Notes under the pieces: generated by a model | Databases searched by the model: none | Told to the model about the DNA's origin: nothing | The model's input: only the letters and a program-made list of their open reading frames with translations | Program-made: the position numbers and the translations under genes | Shown here: piece after piece, positions 17,205 to 24,879 of the stretch | Numbering within the stretch: position 1 is the stretch's first letter | Layout of the letters: every line of letters begins with the position of its first letter | Assembly: GCA_023426505.1 (NCBI GenBank) | Contig: JAFAAP010000074.1 | Location: forward strand, 6,275 to 70,274 | Origin: Pseudomonadota bacterium | GTDB taxonomy: Bacteria > Pseudomonadota > Alphaproteobacteria > Rhizobiales > Beijerinckiaceae | DNA: 64,000 nucleotides | Direction: 5' to 3'

Positions 17205-17325
17205 TCCATCCGATGGTTCATTTTAGATGGTTCGCATCTACTTGGTTCAGTTTGAACGGTCAAGCTTCGAAAACTGAACCAATCCGGGCTGGTCTGGTGG
17301 GAGGATGCTCAATTTGAACCGACGA
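17205..17325. promoter_or_regulatory. candidate res site of the resolvase
   Basis: Within 120 bases upstream of the resolvase start there are several TGAACC/GGTTCA half-sites on both strands, including a perfect 12-bp inverted pair TTGGTTCAGTTT (17242-17253) and AAACTGAACCAA (17271-17282), a repeated GATGGTTC (about 17211 and 17226), and TTTGAACC at about 17311. Serine resolvases bind paired half-sites in three subsites next to their own gene, which this resembles. Confidence 0.6.
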
Positions 17326-17336
17326 TTTCACGGCCC

Positions 17337-18080
17337 TTATCGCGGTTCATCCTCAAGGTTGAGGTAGGTTGGGTCGAAATGTGCGAGGGATTGAAGCCCT
17401 TCCCAATCCGTGATCTCCACATTTTCACCGCGCCATGTAACCAGCCCTTCGCTGCGCAGGTCTCCAAGGACTCTATTGGTGTGGACCGTGGACAGGCCAA
17501 GGCAATCCCCGAACTCGGCCTGCGTGAACGGCACCCGAAAGGTATAACCCTGCGTCAGACCAACCACATTGAGGCGAGTGTAAAGCTCACACAACAGATG
17601 AGCCATGCTTTCGGTAGCTGACTTCCGTCCCAAGCCGAGCAACCATCTCCGCTGGATAGCTCCATCAATGAGGGTGTTGACCCAGAGCAGGCGTGTCAGG
17701 TGCGGGTAGTTCTCGGTGATCTCCCGCAGAGCTTCATGAGGAACGAGAGCAACTGTGCAGCGGGTGAGTGTCCCGATGCTGTGATCCATCTTCTTCAAGG
17801 GAAAGCTGTGCAAGTCCACGAAGTCGCCTGAAATCTGGATGGCGACGATTTGGCGACGGCCATCTTCCAGCGTCACGTACCGGCTCGCCCACCCTTCCAG
17901 CAGGAGCTTGCACTCGGAAGGTCGGTCATGCTCGCGCACCATATCCTCGTCAGCGCCGAACTGGACCACCCGAGAGATCGCTTTGTTGAGCACTTGCTTC
18001 TCTTCCTCGGAGAGATCGTCTCGCTGCCCGAGCTTGCGGATGAGAGGTTGAGCGGTTGCTGCGTTGAAGGGAGTCCTCAT
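17337..18080 (-). CDS. Crp/Fnr-family transcriptional regulator
   Basis: 247 residues from ATG 18080 (longer in-frame starts would read through the palindrome and the divergent promoter). A cyclic-nucleotide-binding-like beta barrel occupies about 30-145 (GWASRYVTLEDGRRQIVAIQ, SGDFVDLHSFPL), then a dimerisation helix and a winged helix with FTQAEFGDCLGLSTVHTNRVL (about 190-210). There is no Cys cluster of the Fnr type, so oxygen sensing through an iron-sulfur cluster is unlikely. Such regulators are numerous in Methylobacteriaceae. It is divergent from a 75-residue gene, with the palindrome 18108-18123 between them. Confidence 0.88.
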   Translation of the reverse strand: MRTPFNAATAQPLIRKLGQRDDLSEEEKQVLNKAISRVVQFGADEDMVREHDRPSECKLLLEGWASRYVTLEDGRRQIVAIQISGDFVDLHSFPLKKMDHSIGTLTRCTVALVPHEALREITENYPHLTRLLWVNTLIDGAIQRRWLLGLGRKSATESMAHLLCELYTRLNVVGLTQGYTFRVPFTQAEFGDCLGLSTVHTNRVLGDLRSEGLVTWRGENVEITDWEGLQSLAHFDPTYLNLEDEPR

Positions 18081-18107
18081 GGTGCTGAACGTCTCCCTGC
18101 GGGAAGA

Positions 18108-18123
18108 GTTAACATATGTTAAC
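18108..18123. promoter_or_regulatory. 16-bp perfect palindrome, probable Crp/Fnr operator
   Basis: GTTAACATATGTTAAC is fully self-complementary and lies in the 58-bp divergent promoter region between the Crp/Fnr-type regulator and the small protein gene. Crp/Fnr proteins bind symmetric sites of this length. Control of both genes by the adjacent regulator is inferred. Confidence 0.55.
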
Positions 18124-18138
18124 AGGGCTGTTCTGGTC

Positions 18139-18366
18139 ATGCCAGATGAACGCGCCGAACTTGCCAAGGCCGATCAGGACATCGCGGACGGCGACCGGCG
18201 CATCTCGGAGCAGATTATCCGGATAACCGAAATGAGAGAGAAAGGTTACGAGACAGCCCGAGCCGAGGAACTGCTGGAAACCCTGAAAGCGACCCTTGAA
18301 GCATGGGTTCGGCATCGAGAACTCATTCTCGATGCTATCGACCGAGAGCGCCATCAACATCAGTGA
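18139..18366 (+). CDS. small coiled-coil hypothetical protein
   Basis: 75 residues starting MPDERAELAKADQDIADGD and forming two long amphipathic helices rich in Glu and Arg. Proteins of this type are common, short and uncharacterised in Methylobacteriaceae, frequently near regulators and phage-like genes. It starts 16 bases after the palindrome shared with the Crp/Fnr gene, so it may be that regulator's target. Confidence 0.6.
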   Translation: MPDERAELAKADQDIADGDRRISEQIIRITEMREKGYETARAEELLETLKATLEAWVRHRELILDAIDRERHQHQ

Positions 18367-18552
18367 TGGTGTGCGGCCTTCTATTGGTGCGGATAGAACT
18401 GAAGGTCCACCTCCGCAATGCCCAAGTTGAACCAGGAGTTCGACTAGGGGCGCTCTCAAAGATAGTGCCCAGTAAGGCCGAGCTTGCACCCGCCCGGACC
18501 GGGTCTATAAAAAGGTGTGAACTTTTAAGACCTGCCTTCAGGACTTCCCTCG

Positions 18553-18747
18553 ATGCCCGCCAAATTCGTCCGCAGTGTCTCACTCACGTCGGAACTGACC
18601 GCTCTCATTGATGCAAAGATCGCAACCGGCCACTACCGCAGCGCCAGCGAGGTCGTCCGCGCCGCCCTGCGTCTACTGGTCGAGCAGGATTGTCATGGTC
18701 GTCCGGATGCGACGATGAAAAGCAGAAAGCCGCGCGATGCCCGCTAG
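18553..18747 (+). CDS. ribbon-helix-helix protein, ParD/CopG antitoxin-like
   Basis: 64 residues with the ParD pattern: SVSLTSELTALIDAKIATGHY as the beta strand and first helix, then SASEVVRAALRLL as the second helix. ParD antitoxins pair with ParE toxins, but no toxin follows: the next gene, overlapping by 11 bases, is a histidine kinase. The protein may instead be a stand-alone DNA-binding regulator of that kinase gene. A TATAAAAAGG stretch about 45 bases upstream could be part of the promoter. The ATG is directly preceded by TCCCTCG, so the ribosome site is weak. Confidence 0.7.
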   Translation: MPAKFVRSVSLTSELTALIDAKIATGHYRSASEVVRAALRLLVEQDCHGRPDATMKSRKPRDAR

Positions 18748-20980
18748 GACAGGGGTATCGGGGTTCCATTTCCTCTCAGGTGGCGGCGAAGCGGGGGCGC
18801 TCATGCGCTCCTTGGATTGGTCCACATCGCCGCTGGGAGAGCCGAGCCAATGGCCGCAGAGCCTCCGGGCGGTCGTGAGCCTCCTGCTCAATTCCAAGTT
18901 CCCGATGTTCATCGCTTGGGGGACAGAACTCGGCTTCGTCTACAATGACCCCTATGCCGAAATTCTCGGGGCAAAGCACCCAGCAGCGATGGGCCGTCGC
19001 TTCAAGGACATCTGGTTCGAGATTTGGGATGACATCGAGCCCTCAATCACCAAGGCGCTCGCGGGCGAGGCGACCTTCCACGAGGACCTGCCGCTGATGA
19101 TGCGGCGCAAGGGCTTTGACGAACAGACCTACTTCACCTTTTCCTACAGCCCGGTCCATGACGAGACCGGCGGAATTGGCGGCATGTTCTGCGCTTGCAC
19201 CGAGACGACCAAGGAGGTCGAGGCCCGCACCGCGCTGCAAGCCGACAAGGAGGATTTGCACCGCCTGTTCACGCAGGCTCCCGGCTTCATAGCCGTCCTC
19301 CGTGGGCCAGAGCACGTCTTTGATCTCGTCAACGATGCCTACCAGCAACTCGTCGGCCATCGTGACTTGGTTGGCATGACTGTTCGAACGGCATTGCCCG
19401 AAGTCGTGAAACAAGGTTTCGTCGAACTGCTGGATCAGGTCTACTCGACCGGAGAGCCGTTCGTTGGACGGCGGTTGCCGGTGAAACTCCAGCGGCAACC
19501 GTCTGGTCCTGCTGAAGATAGGTTCGTCGATTTTATCTATCAGCCGATCAGCGATGATAAGGGACAGGTCACCGGCATATTTGTCGAGGGCCACGATGTA
19601 ACCGAGCAGGTGCAGGCTGAGGAGGCGCTGCGCGAGAGCGAGGCGCGGCTGCGAGCCATCTTTGAGCAATCCACGGGTGGGATCGTCCAGTGCGATGCAA
19701 CCGGGCGCTTCACAATGCTCAACCAGCGGTTCTGTGAGATGGTCGGTTATACCGAGGCCGAACTGCTCGGGATGCGGATGCAGGACATCACTCATCCCGA
19801 CGACTTGCTCGGCAGTGTGGCGCATTTCCGGCAGACGGTCGGGAATGGAACCAGCTTCGAGATCGAGAAACGTTACGTGCGCAAGGATGGGTCGTATGTG
19901 TGGGCGAATAGCTCTGTCGCCCCGATCCACGATGAGGCTGGCCGGGTGCAGCAAGTTGTTGCGATGGTGATCGACATCACGGCGCGCAAGCGCGCCGAGC
20001 AAGTTGAGCGACGGCTCGCGGCGATCATCGAGTCTTCTGATGATGCCATCCTGAGTATGGGCCTCGACGGCACGATCACAAGCTGGAACCAAGGCGCGGA
20101 ACGGCTCTATGGCTACCGGGCCGAGGAGGTGATCGGCCAGCCCGTCATGATCTTGCTCCCCGAGGATAGGCAGGATGAGGAACCGAGAATTCTCGAACGC
20201 ATCCGCTGGGGCGAGCGCGTCGAGCCCTATGAAACGGTGCGCTGCCGCAAGGACGGCAGTGCGGTCGAAGTATCGCTGACGGTTTCGCCGGTCAGAAATG
20301 CGGAAGGCCGAGTCATCGGCGCGTCGAAGATCGCACGTGACATCACCGAGCGCAGGCGGGCCGAGCGCCTGCAACAGACCCTGGTGCATGAACTGAACCA
20401 TCGGGTGAAGAATATCCTGGCGACGGTGCAGGCCATCGCGCGGCAGAGCTTCCGCAGCGGCCCATTGGACAACCGGGCGCGCGAGGTTTTTGAAGCGCGC
20501 CTACAATCGCTGTCCCGAGCCCATGACCTGCTCACACGCGAGAATTGGGATGGAGCCGAAATCGCGGCTGTTGTTAGCGAGGTTCTTGCGCCCTACCCGC
20601 GCCAGCGCTTTGAGATCGAAGGGACGCAACTGCGATTGCCGCCAAGGGTAGCCTTGGCACTGACCTTGGCATTGCATGAACTGGCGACCAACGCTGCCAA
20701 ATACGGTGCGCTCTCGGTCCCAACGGGCCGGGTTGCAATCACGTGGGCGGTCACGCCCGGTGATCCGCCAAACCTCGCCTTGCGCTGGCAGGAGCGTGGC
20801 GGCCCTCCGGTGTCGCCGCCAGCCCAAAAGGGGTTCGGATCGCGGCTGATCGAGCGCAGCTTGGCGATGGAACTCGCGGGCGAGGTCCATATTACCTACG
20901 ACCCTGCTGGGGTTATTTGCACCGTGAGCGCACCCATGCCCGCCGAGTGGGTGATTGGTGGGCGTGGGGAGGCTGCCTGA
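18737..20980 (+). CDS. multi-PAS HWE-family sensor histidine kinase
   Basis: 747 residues. Four PAS-type units follow one another at about 30-145, 170-290, 300-420 and 425-540, several ending in PAC signatures such as DITARKRAE and DITERRRAE. The kinase core is of the HWE type: phospho-acceptor in VHELNHRVKNILATVQ (about 550), then HELATNAAKYGALS and the TW of the HWE triad. There is no membrane segment, so it is a soluble sensor, perhaps of light or redox state. No response regulator is adjacent. Its start overlaps the RHH gene by 11 bases, which implies coupled translation. Confidence 0.88.
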   Translation: MPARTGVSGFHFLSGGGEAGALMRSLDWSTSPLGEPSQWPQSLRAVVSLLLNSKFPMFIAWGTELGFVYNDPYAEILGAKHPAAMGRRFKDIWFEIWDDIEPSITKALAGEATFHEDLPLMMRRKGFDEQTYFTFSYSPVHDETGGIGGMFCACTETTKEVEARTALQADKEDLHRLFTQAPGFIAVLRGPEHVFDLVNDAYQQLVGHRDLVGMTVRTALPEVVKQGFVELLDQVYSTGEPFVGRRLPVKLQRQPSGPAEDRFVDFIYQPISDDKGQVTGIFVEGHDVTEQVQAEEALRESEARLRAIFEQSTGGIVQCDATGRFTMLNQRFCEMVGYTEAELLGMRMQDITHPDDLLGSVAHFRQTVGNGTSFEIEKRYVRKDGSYVWANSSVAPIHDEAGRVQQVVAMVIDITARKRAEQVERRLAAIIESSDDAILSMGLDGTITSWNQGAERLYGYRAEEVIGQPVMILLPEDRQDEEPRILERIRWGERVEPYETVRCRKDGSAVEVSLTVSPVRNAEGRVIGASKIARDITERRRAERLQQTLVHELNHRVKNILATVQAIARQSFRSGPLDNRAREVFEARLQSLSRAHDLLTRENWDGAEIAAVVSEVLAPYPRQRFEIEGTQLRLPPRVALALTLALHELATNAAKYGALSVPTGRVAITWAVTPGDPPNLALRWQERGGPPVSPPAQKGFGSRLIERSLAMELAGEVHITYDPAGVICTVSAPMPAEWVIGGRGEAA

Positions 20981-21039
20981 ATATGTGAGCAGACCTGAGA
21001 TCGGTTATTCTGTAGACGGACAGGCCGAACTGGTTTGAC

Positions 21040-21405
21040 CTAACTCGGTATCTTGAACTCGATCCTGATGCCACGGAACCCATGTGGTGCGTCGGCATCA
21101 ACTTCGATGGCATGGGTCGGCTGAGGCGGCAGGCGTAGCGCCCTTGGCAGCACTGGACTGCTTGGCGGCCCTCCAGCAGGTGGAATGATGTTTCCCTGAG
21201 CGTCCCGGTTGACGTAGTTCGGGCGGGCGAGGACCACCATAATGCTCGGCCAGCGATGATGATGCAGGGCCTCGCGCTCACCCGGGTCCACCGTAACTTC
21301 GAGAACCCGAACTTCTTCGTCTTCAAACAGTACACGATGGTTCTGGGGCGCTGCGATTACGGCATCGAGGTGTGGCGGCCAGTCGGCTGGGTCCTGATCA
21401 CTCAT
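21040..21405 (-). CDS. cupin-fold protein
   Basis: 121 residues from ATG 21405 (MSDQDPADW). The middle resembles a cupin core: VRVLEVTVDPGEREALHHHRWPS supplies the metal-ligand His cluster. The TPTHAIEVDADAPHGFRGIRIEF end resembles small stand-alone cupins found with sensor kinases and YciI-like proteins. Enzymatic or metabolite-binding role unknown. It is convergent with the HWE kinase gene. Confidence 0.65.
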   Translation of the reverse strand: MSDQDPADWPPHLDAVIAAPQNHRVLFEDEEVRVLEVTVDPGEREALHHHRWPSIMVVLARPNYVNRDAQGNIIPPAGGPPSSPVLPRALRLPPQPTHAIEVDADAPHGFRGIRIEFKIPS

Positions 21406-21576
21406 GATCGACCTCGTCGGGAAAGAACCCGAAGATACCACGAGCCACCCGAAAAGCCGAAAGTAGCGTCGGCAATGCCCATTTTGAACCGATCTTAGCC
21501 GTCAGAGCCTTTGGGACCGGGACGGGTCGCAACTTACTCTGTCTCCATCTCGGCCAGCCTGACGGAGACCCAATCC

Positions 21577-21909
21577 ATGTTGTTTGCCGTCCTTCTGCGG
21601 GACAACCCCGAGCGCTTGCACCTTCGACAGAGCCATGTTGACGAGCACTTGGCGTACGTCGCGGCCCAGGACGGCAGAATTATCGCTGGTGGCGCACTGC
21701 GACCTGAACCCGAGAACACCCCTCAAGGCGCTCTGTGGCTCGTATATGCCGATACGAAAGAGGCCGCACAGGCGCTCGTGGAGGGAGACCCGTTCTTCAA
21801 ACTGGGGCTGCGCCAGTCCGTTGACATCTTCCACTGGTCGAAAGGTTTCTGGTCCGAGCCTTTTGCTAGGTGCGTGAATGCCGTTCAAGGCACCCCAACC
21901 AACGCCTGA
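21577..21909 (+). CDS. YciI-like protein
   Basis: 110 residues starting MLFAVLLRDNPERL. The fold elements H(V)DEHLAYVAAQDGRIIAGGAL and the EGDPFFKLGL motif are those of the YciI family (ferredoxin-like, PF03795), which includes small enzymes with a conserved His/Asp pair; here the His of HVDEHL is kept. The biochemical role of most members is unknown. A preceding GTCTCC-rich stretch gives no clear ribosome site. Confidence 0.75.
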   Translation: MLFAVLLRDNPERLHLRQSHVDEHLAYVAAQDGRIIAGGALRPEPENTPQGALWLVYADTKEAAQALVEGDPFFKLGLRQSVDIFHWSKGFWSEPFARCVNAVQGTPTNA

Positions 21910-22023
21910 GTGCATCAGCATATTAGCTGTGTAAGGACCCTTGGGCTTTTCTCAGATCGGCTTGTTTAACCCATACAGGGACGGCAGAAGGATGTCACAA
22001 TCTGTACCAATGGGGCAAATTTC

Positions 22024-22383
22024 ATGATCAACCCGAACTTACGCAATCCTTTCGGCTACATCACGGGACCTCATTACGTCTACGTGATCGGGACCTGGGT
22101 TGGGAGCGAGATAGTACCAATCTATGTGGGTCGGGGTCGAGGAGATCGGGCCAAGAACTATTTTCGAGTGAGGGGGAACTACCTCTTGCCGAAGACGCAC
22201 AATCCTGGTCTCAACATGAAGATGGCCGAGATCAGAAAGCGCGGCCAGGAATTGACAATAAATGCTGAGGATTTTGGCAGTTCGCTTTTTGGTGCAAAGC
22301 AGCGTGAAAAGGAACTAATTGCCAAACACGGTCGGATCGACAAGGGAACGGGCACACTCTTCAACCGCAACTCAGGCGGCTAG
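22024..22383 (+). CDS. GIY-YIG-like endonuclease domain protein
   Basis: 119 residues. HYVYVIG and PIYVGRGRGDRAKNYF reproduce the two strands of the GIY-YIG fold with a Gly-Arg active-site region; E in KQREKELIAKHG would be the metal ligand. This short LEM-3/GIY-YIG-like form occurs as a single-domain protein in bacteria and phages. The gene ends 17 bases before the start of a PD-(D/E)XK-like gene, so two nuclease-like proteins are probably co-expressed. The ATG at 22024 has no clear ribosome site. Confidence 0.7.
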   Translation: MINPNLRNPFGYITGPHYVYVIGTWVGSEIVPIYVGRGRGDRAKNYFRVRGNYLLPKTHNPGLNMKMAEIRKRGQELTINAEDFGSSLFGAKQREKELIAKHGRIDKGTGTLFNRNSGG

Positions 22384-22399
22384 TTCTCCGGTTGCGATT

Positions 22400-23053
22400 A
22401 TGAACACGTACGTACTCTCCGAAATGCCACAGCCCTTATCGTTGGCGGCAGCACTTGCGCAATTCAATCGAAAGGAGCGGTTCTGCCTATTGCGGGATGC
22501 TGTTGGGCAGCCGTTTGATCGGCTTGATCCAAACTTCTGCAAACGTCTCGGAGCACTCCTGAAACTCGAAGTTCCTGCCGATGCTTGGTGGGCCTTCGAT
22601 TACCACATCGACTGGCTCTTCGGGGCGCTCCTGATCCTCGCAAACAACACCAAGCCATTTGCGGAAATCGGGCCGCAGAAGAATCTTGGTCATGTCACGG
22701 GATCACAGGAAGATTGCGATCTCGTCATCGCATTCGGCAAGACCCTCATCCTGGTCGAGGCCAAGACAGGGGGCTGGAGCAATGCCCAGATGGACAGCAA
22801 GATCAGCCGCTTGGCCTTGCTCGCGGTCCAGGACATCACTCCATACTTGGTGTTGACCTCACCTAAGAAGCCGACCCGACTGCAATCGCAAGGGTGGCCC
22901 GACTGGGCTCTCACTGCGGACAATCCGCGTGAGCCGTTCTGGCTCGAATTGCCCTTCATGAAGGATGTCAAAGAACCGCTGATGGTCAGCCGATGTGATC
23001 CGGATGGAGTCCCGTCTCGGTCAAGGGATCACTGGGGGGTATACCCTCCATAG
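22400..23053 (+). CDS. PD-(D/E)XK nuclease-like protein
   Basis: 217 residues from ATG 22400. The diagnostic part is DLVIAFGKTLILVEAK: D107, E120 and K122 form the catalytic D...E-x-K of the restriction-endonuclease fold. The amino part (WWAFDYHIDWLFGALL) is helical. The rest shows TPYLVLTSPKKPTRL and then WPDWAL, which I do not assign. Similar genes occur as lone accessory nucleases in islands. It follows the GIY-YIG gene closely. Confidence 0.65.
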   Translation: MNTYVLSEMPQPLSLAAALAQFNRKERFCLLRDAVGQPFDRLDPNFCKRLGALLKLEVPADAWWAFDYHIDWLFGALLILANNTKPFAEIGPQKNLGHVTGSQEDCDLVIAFGKTLILVEAKTGGWSNAQMDSKISRLALLAVQDITPYLVLTSPKKPTRLQSQGWPDWALTADNPREPFWLELPFMKDVKEPLMVSRCDPDGVPSRSRDHWGVYPP

Positions 23054-23113
23054 GACTCGGGTTGATGTCGGAAAAGAGTATGAGCCCAAGCTGCACTTCG
23101 TTTCGCTTAGGCT

Positions 23114-23154
23114 GTTGAATGGGCTGAAAGCTGGCGCTTATCAGCCCATTCAAC
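23114..23154. repeat. long perfect inverted repeat (14-bp arms, about 18-bp stem)
   Basis: GTTGAATGGGCTGA at 23114-23127 and TCAGCCCATTCAAC at 23141-23154 are exact complements; the loop adds an AAGC/GCTT pair. No T-run follows in either direction, so it is not a plain terminator. It sits 60 bases after the nuclease gene and could protect the mRNA end, be a transposable-element end or be a recombination site. Confidence 0.6.
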
Positions 23155-23905
23155 GATGATTTGGATAATTCTCTCCAAGGGCCCAATATCATCCAATTCG
23201 CTAGATTGATGCAGACTTCTAATCCCCCGTCCCTACAAAGGCCGATAGCTCGACGGTCCAATGTCGAGCGTCCTGTTGCAGAGACGAGGGAGAAGTTTGA
23301 AAGGGGTCATCCACTTTCGCTGAGTATCAGCCGGGAACTGGCGACGTATCCCTATTACCGGGAAGCAGGTGGCTGCCCGAGCCCTGCTTGTGTTCGCCCT
23401 TCTCGAAGGCCCAAAGCCTTCCAGCGGTTCATCGCGTACGCGATGGCGTCTGCACCAAGCCAATTCCTCGTTGACCGAGTGCAGATGGATCGTCGTCAAT
23501 CTTCAGACGGAGCGATCCTCTTTGTGACGCCTTGGCGGGGATTGGACCCGTCACGAGCAGCGTCGATCTCGTCGGCCCCTCTGCCTCATCGGGCCGGTCT
23601 TGGTCCCGGCCACTGTCTTGGGGCGGCGGCGACCCCGGTGATCCGCCTGAGGGTATTTCAACATCCGAGTTGGATGACAGTATGCTCTTATTTATCCACT
23701 GGGCAGACTTCACGTGCAATATTATTCGCATAGTTAGCAACTGAGGACGAACTTCATCCTTAGCCTCAACCGGCGAAGTTCGTGCTGAAAGCAAATCGCA
23801 CAAATTCGCGTTGCTGAGACAAGGCTCCGCAAGTTATTCAAATCGCAGCCCAGGCATTTTGCGCCAAGAACGGGCTATTCATCCTTGAAATTTAGAGAAT
23901 TTATC
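23155..23905. other. gene-poor stretch, probably decayed DNA
   Basis: About 750 bases with open frames on both strands, none with a convincing start, codon pattern or family. Short hairpins and many Pro/Ser/Arg-rich translations suggest degenerate mobile DNA or an intergenic repeat. AT-rich bases just before 23900 may hold the promoter of the following gene. Confidence 0.4.
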
Positions 23906-24355
23906 ATGACGACAATCCAAGATGCCCGCGACGCGGGCGACACAAGTATTCTGACTGGCCCGCGCCGTCGCTTTTCCTCCCGCAACCGCTCGAAGCCTGA
24001 TCCCCTGCCCCGCCCTGCGAAACCAGCGGATCATCCGGAGGCAATCTTCGAATTCGACCTTGAAGTGCTCCAAGTGACCCCTGTCCGTAATTGGATGACA
24101 GATGACTACCGCGACTTTCATTGGGCTCCCGATGTGTGCAGCCTGAGTGAAATGGTTGATGTCATCGAATGGCTCGTTGAGCGTGGGCACCAAGGTCGCT
24201 ATCGGCTGTTCACTCGGACAGCCGCGAAGGTTCAGGTTGACCTCCTCGATAATACTGCTGCCGTGGACTTCAAACTCCGGTGGGAAAACGCGAAACTCGT
24301 CTATACGTACGAACAGGGATGGATCGAGTTTAATTCTCGCACGCGGGATATCTGA
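23906..24355 (+). CDS. hypothetical protein
   Basis: 149 residues from ATG 23906; an earlier ATG at 23885 in frame is possible. The first 45 residues are polar and Pro/Arg-rich, the rest has good composition with a helix SLSEMVDVIEWLVERGHQGRY and beta strands (AKVQVDLLDNTAAVDFKLRWE, KLVYTYEQGWIEF). I do not recognise the family. It stands alone ahead of the recombinase region. Confidence 0.5.
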   Translation: MTTIQDARDAGDTSILTGPRRRFSSRNRSKPDPLPRPAKPADHPEAIFEFDLEVLQVTPVRNWMTDDYRDFHWAPDVCSLSEMVDVIEWLVERGHQGRYRLFTRTAAKVQVDLLDNTAAVDFKLRWENAKLVYTYEQGWIEFNSRTRDI

Positions 24356-24719
24356 TAGCGGTTTGAATGGACTGTTGAAGGCAAGCCGGAGTCAATGACT
24401 TCCACTGGTTCGGCCACGCCTGATGTCGAATCAGGTGATCCGGCTGCTGCCACTTTACGGAGCACCTCGGTAGAGCGATGGCAGATTGTGTTGGTAGGCC
24501 GAAGAACATCAGCTTCACGCAGCGCACAACATTTGGAGCGGCTCACAATTACCGAGAGCCGCACCGAACCACCTCATGATCCCCAAACACTGACGATATC
24601 TATTCGGAGCCCTGAACCAATGACCACGACGCTCTGGAGCCGTCTCTCAGTCGAGTCTCGAAGACCGGGTAGCCATCCCCGGTCCCAGCGTTTTGCCGGT
24701 GCACCTTTGAGTATTTTCA
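24356..24719. other. stretch without a supported gene
   Basis: A 120-codon plus-strand frame (24395-24757) is open but rich in Ser, Thr and Arg without any motif, and overlaps the small gene that precedes the recombinase. A short hairpin GACCGGG...CCCGGTC-like sequence lies near 24663-24686. I see nothing else. Confidence 0.35.
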
Positions 24720-24875
24720 GTGACCACAACGAATTCCGGCAATTGCAGTCGGGATAACAAGAACCACAAGCAATTCAGCCCAGAAGTGCGTGCGGGTTGG
24801 CAGCGCTTCCTAGAAGTTCTCGCAATCAGGATTGTGAGGGAAGAGCGTCAAAAACAACAGGCGGCCAAGGGATGA
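24720..24875 (+). CDS. 51-residue protein coupled to the recombinase
   Basis: A GTG start at 24720 gives 51 residues ending four bases before the recombinase ATG. The product has a polar Asn/Lys-rich start and a basic helix (SPEVRAGWQRFLEVLAIRIVREERQ). The spacing and composition fit a small accessory protein such as a recombination directionality factor or a regulator of the recombinase, but no helix-turn-helix is evident. It is too short for most gene callers. Confidence 0.45.
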   Translation: MTTTNSGNCSRDNKNHKQFSPEVRAGWQRFLEVLAIRIVREERQKQQAAKG

Positions 24876-24879
24876 GGCA

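Noticed and set aside
19043..20401. 452-codon minus-strand frame opposite the HWE kinase
   Set aside because: Antisense shadow of a GC-rich gene, no family features.
23161..23733. 190-codon plus frame in the gene-poor stretch
   Set aside because: Pro/Ser/Arg-rich with no domain; nothing distinguishes it from chance.
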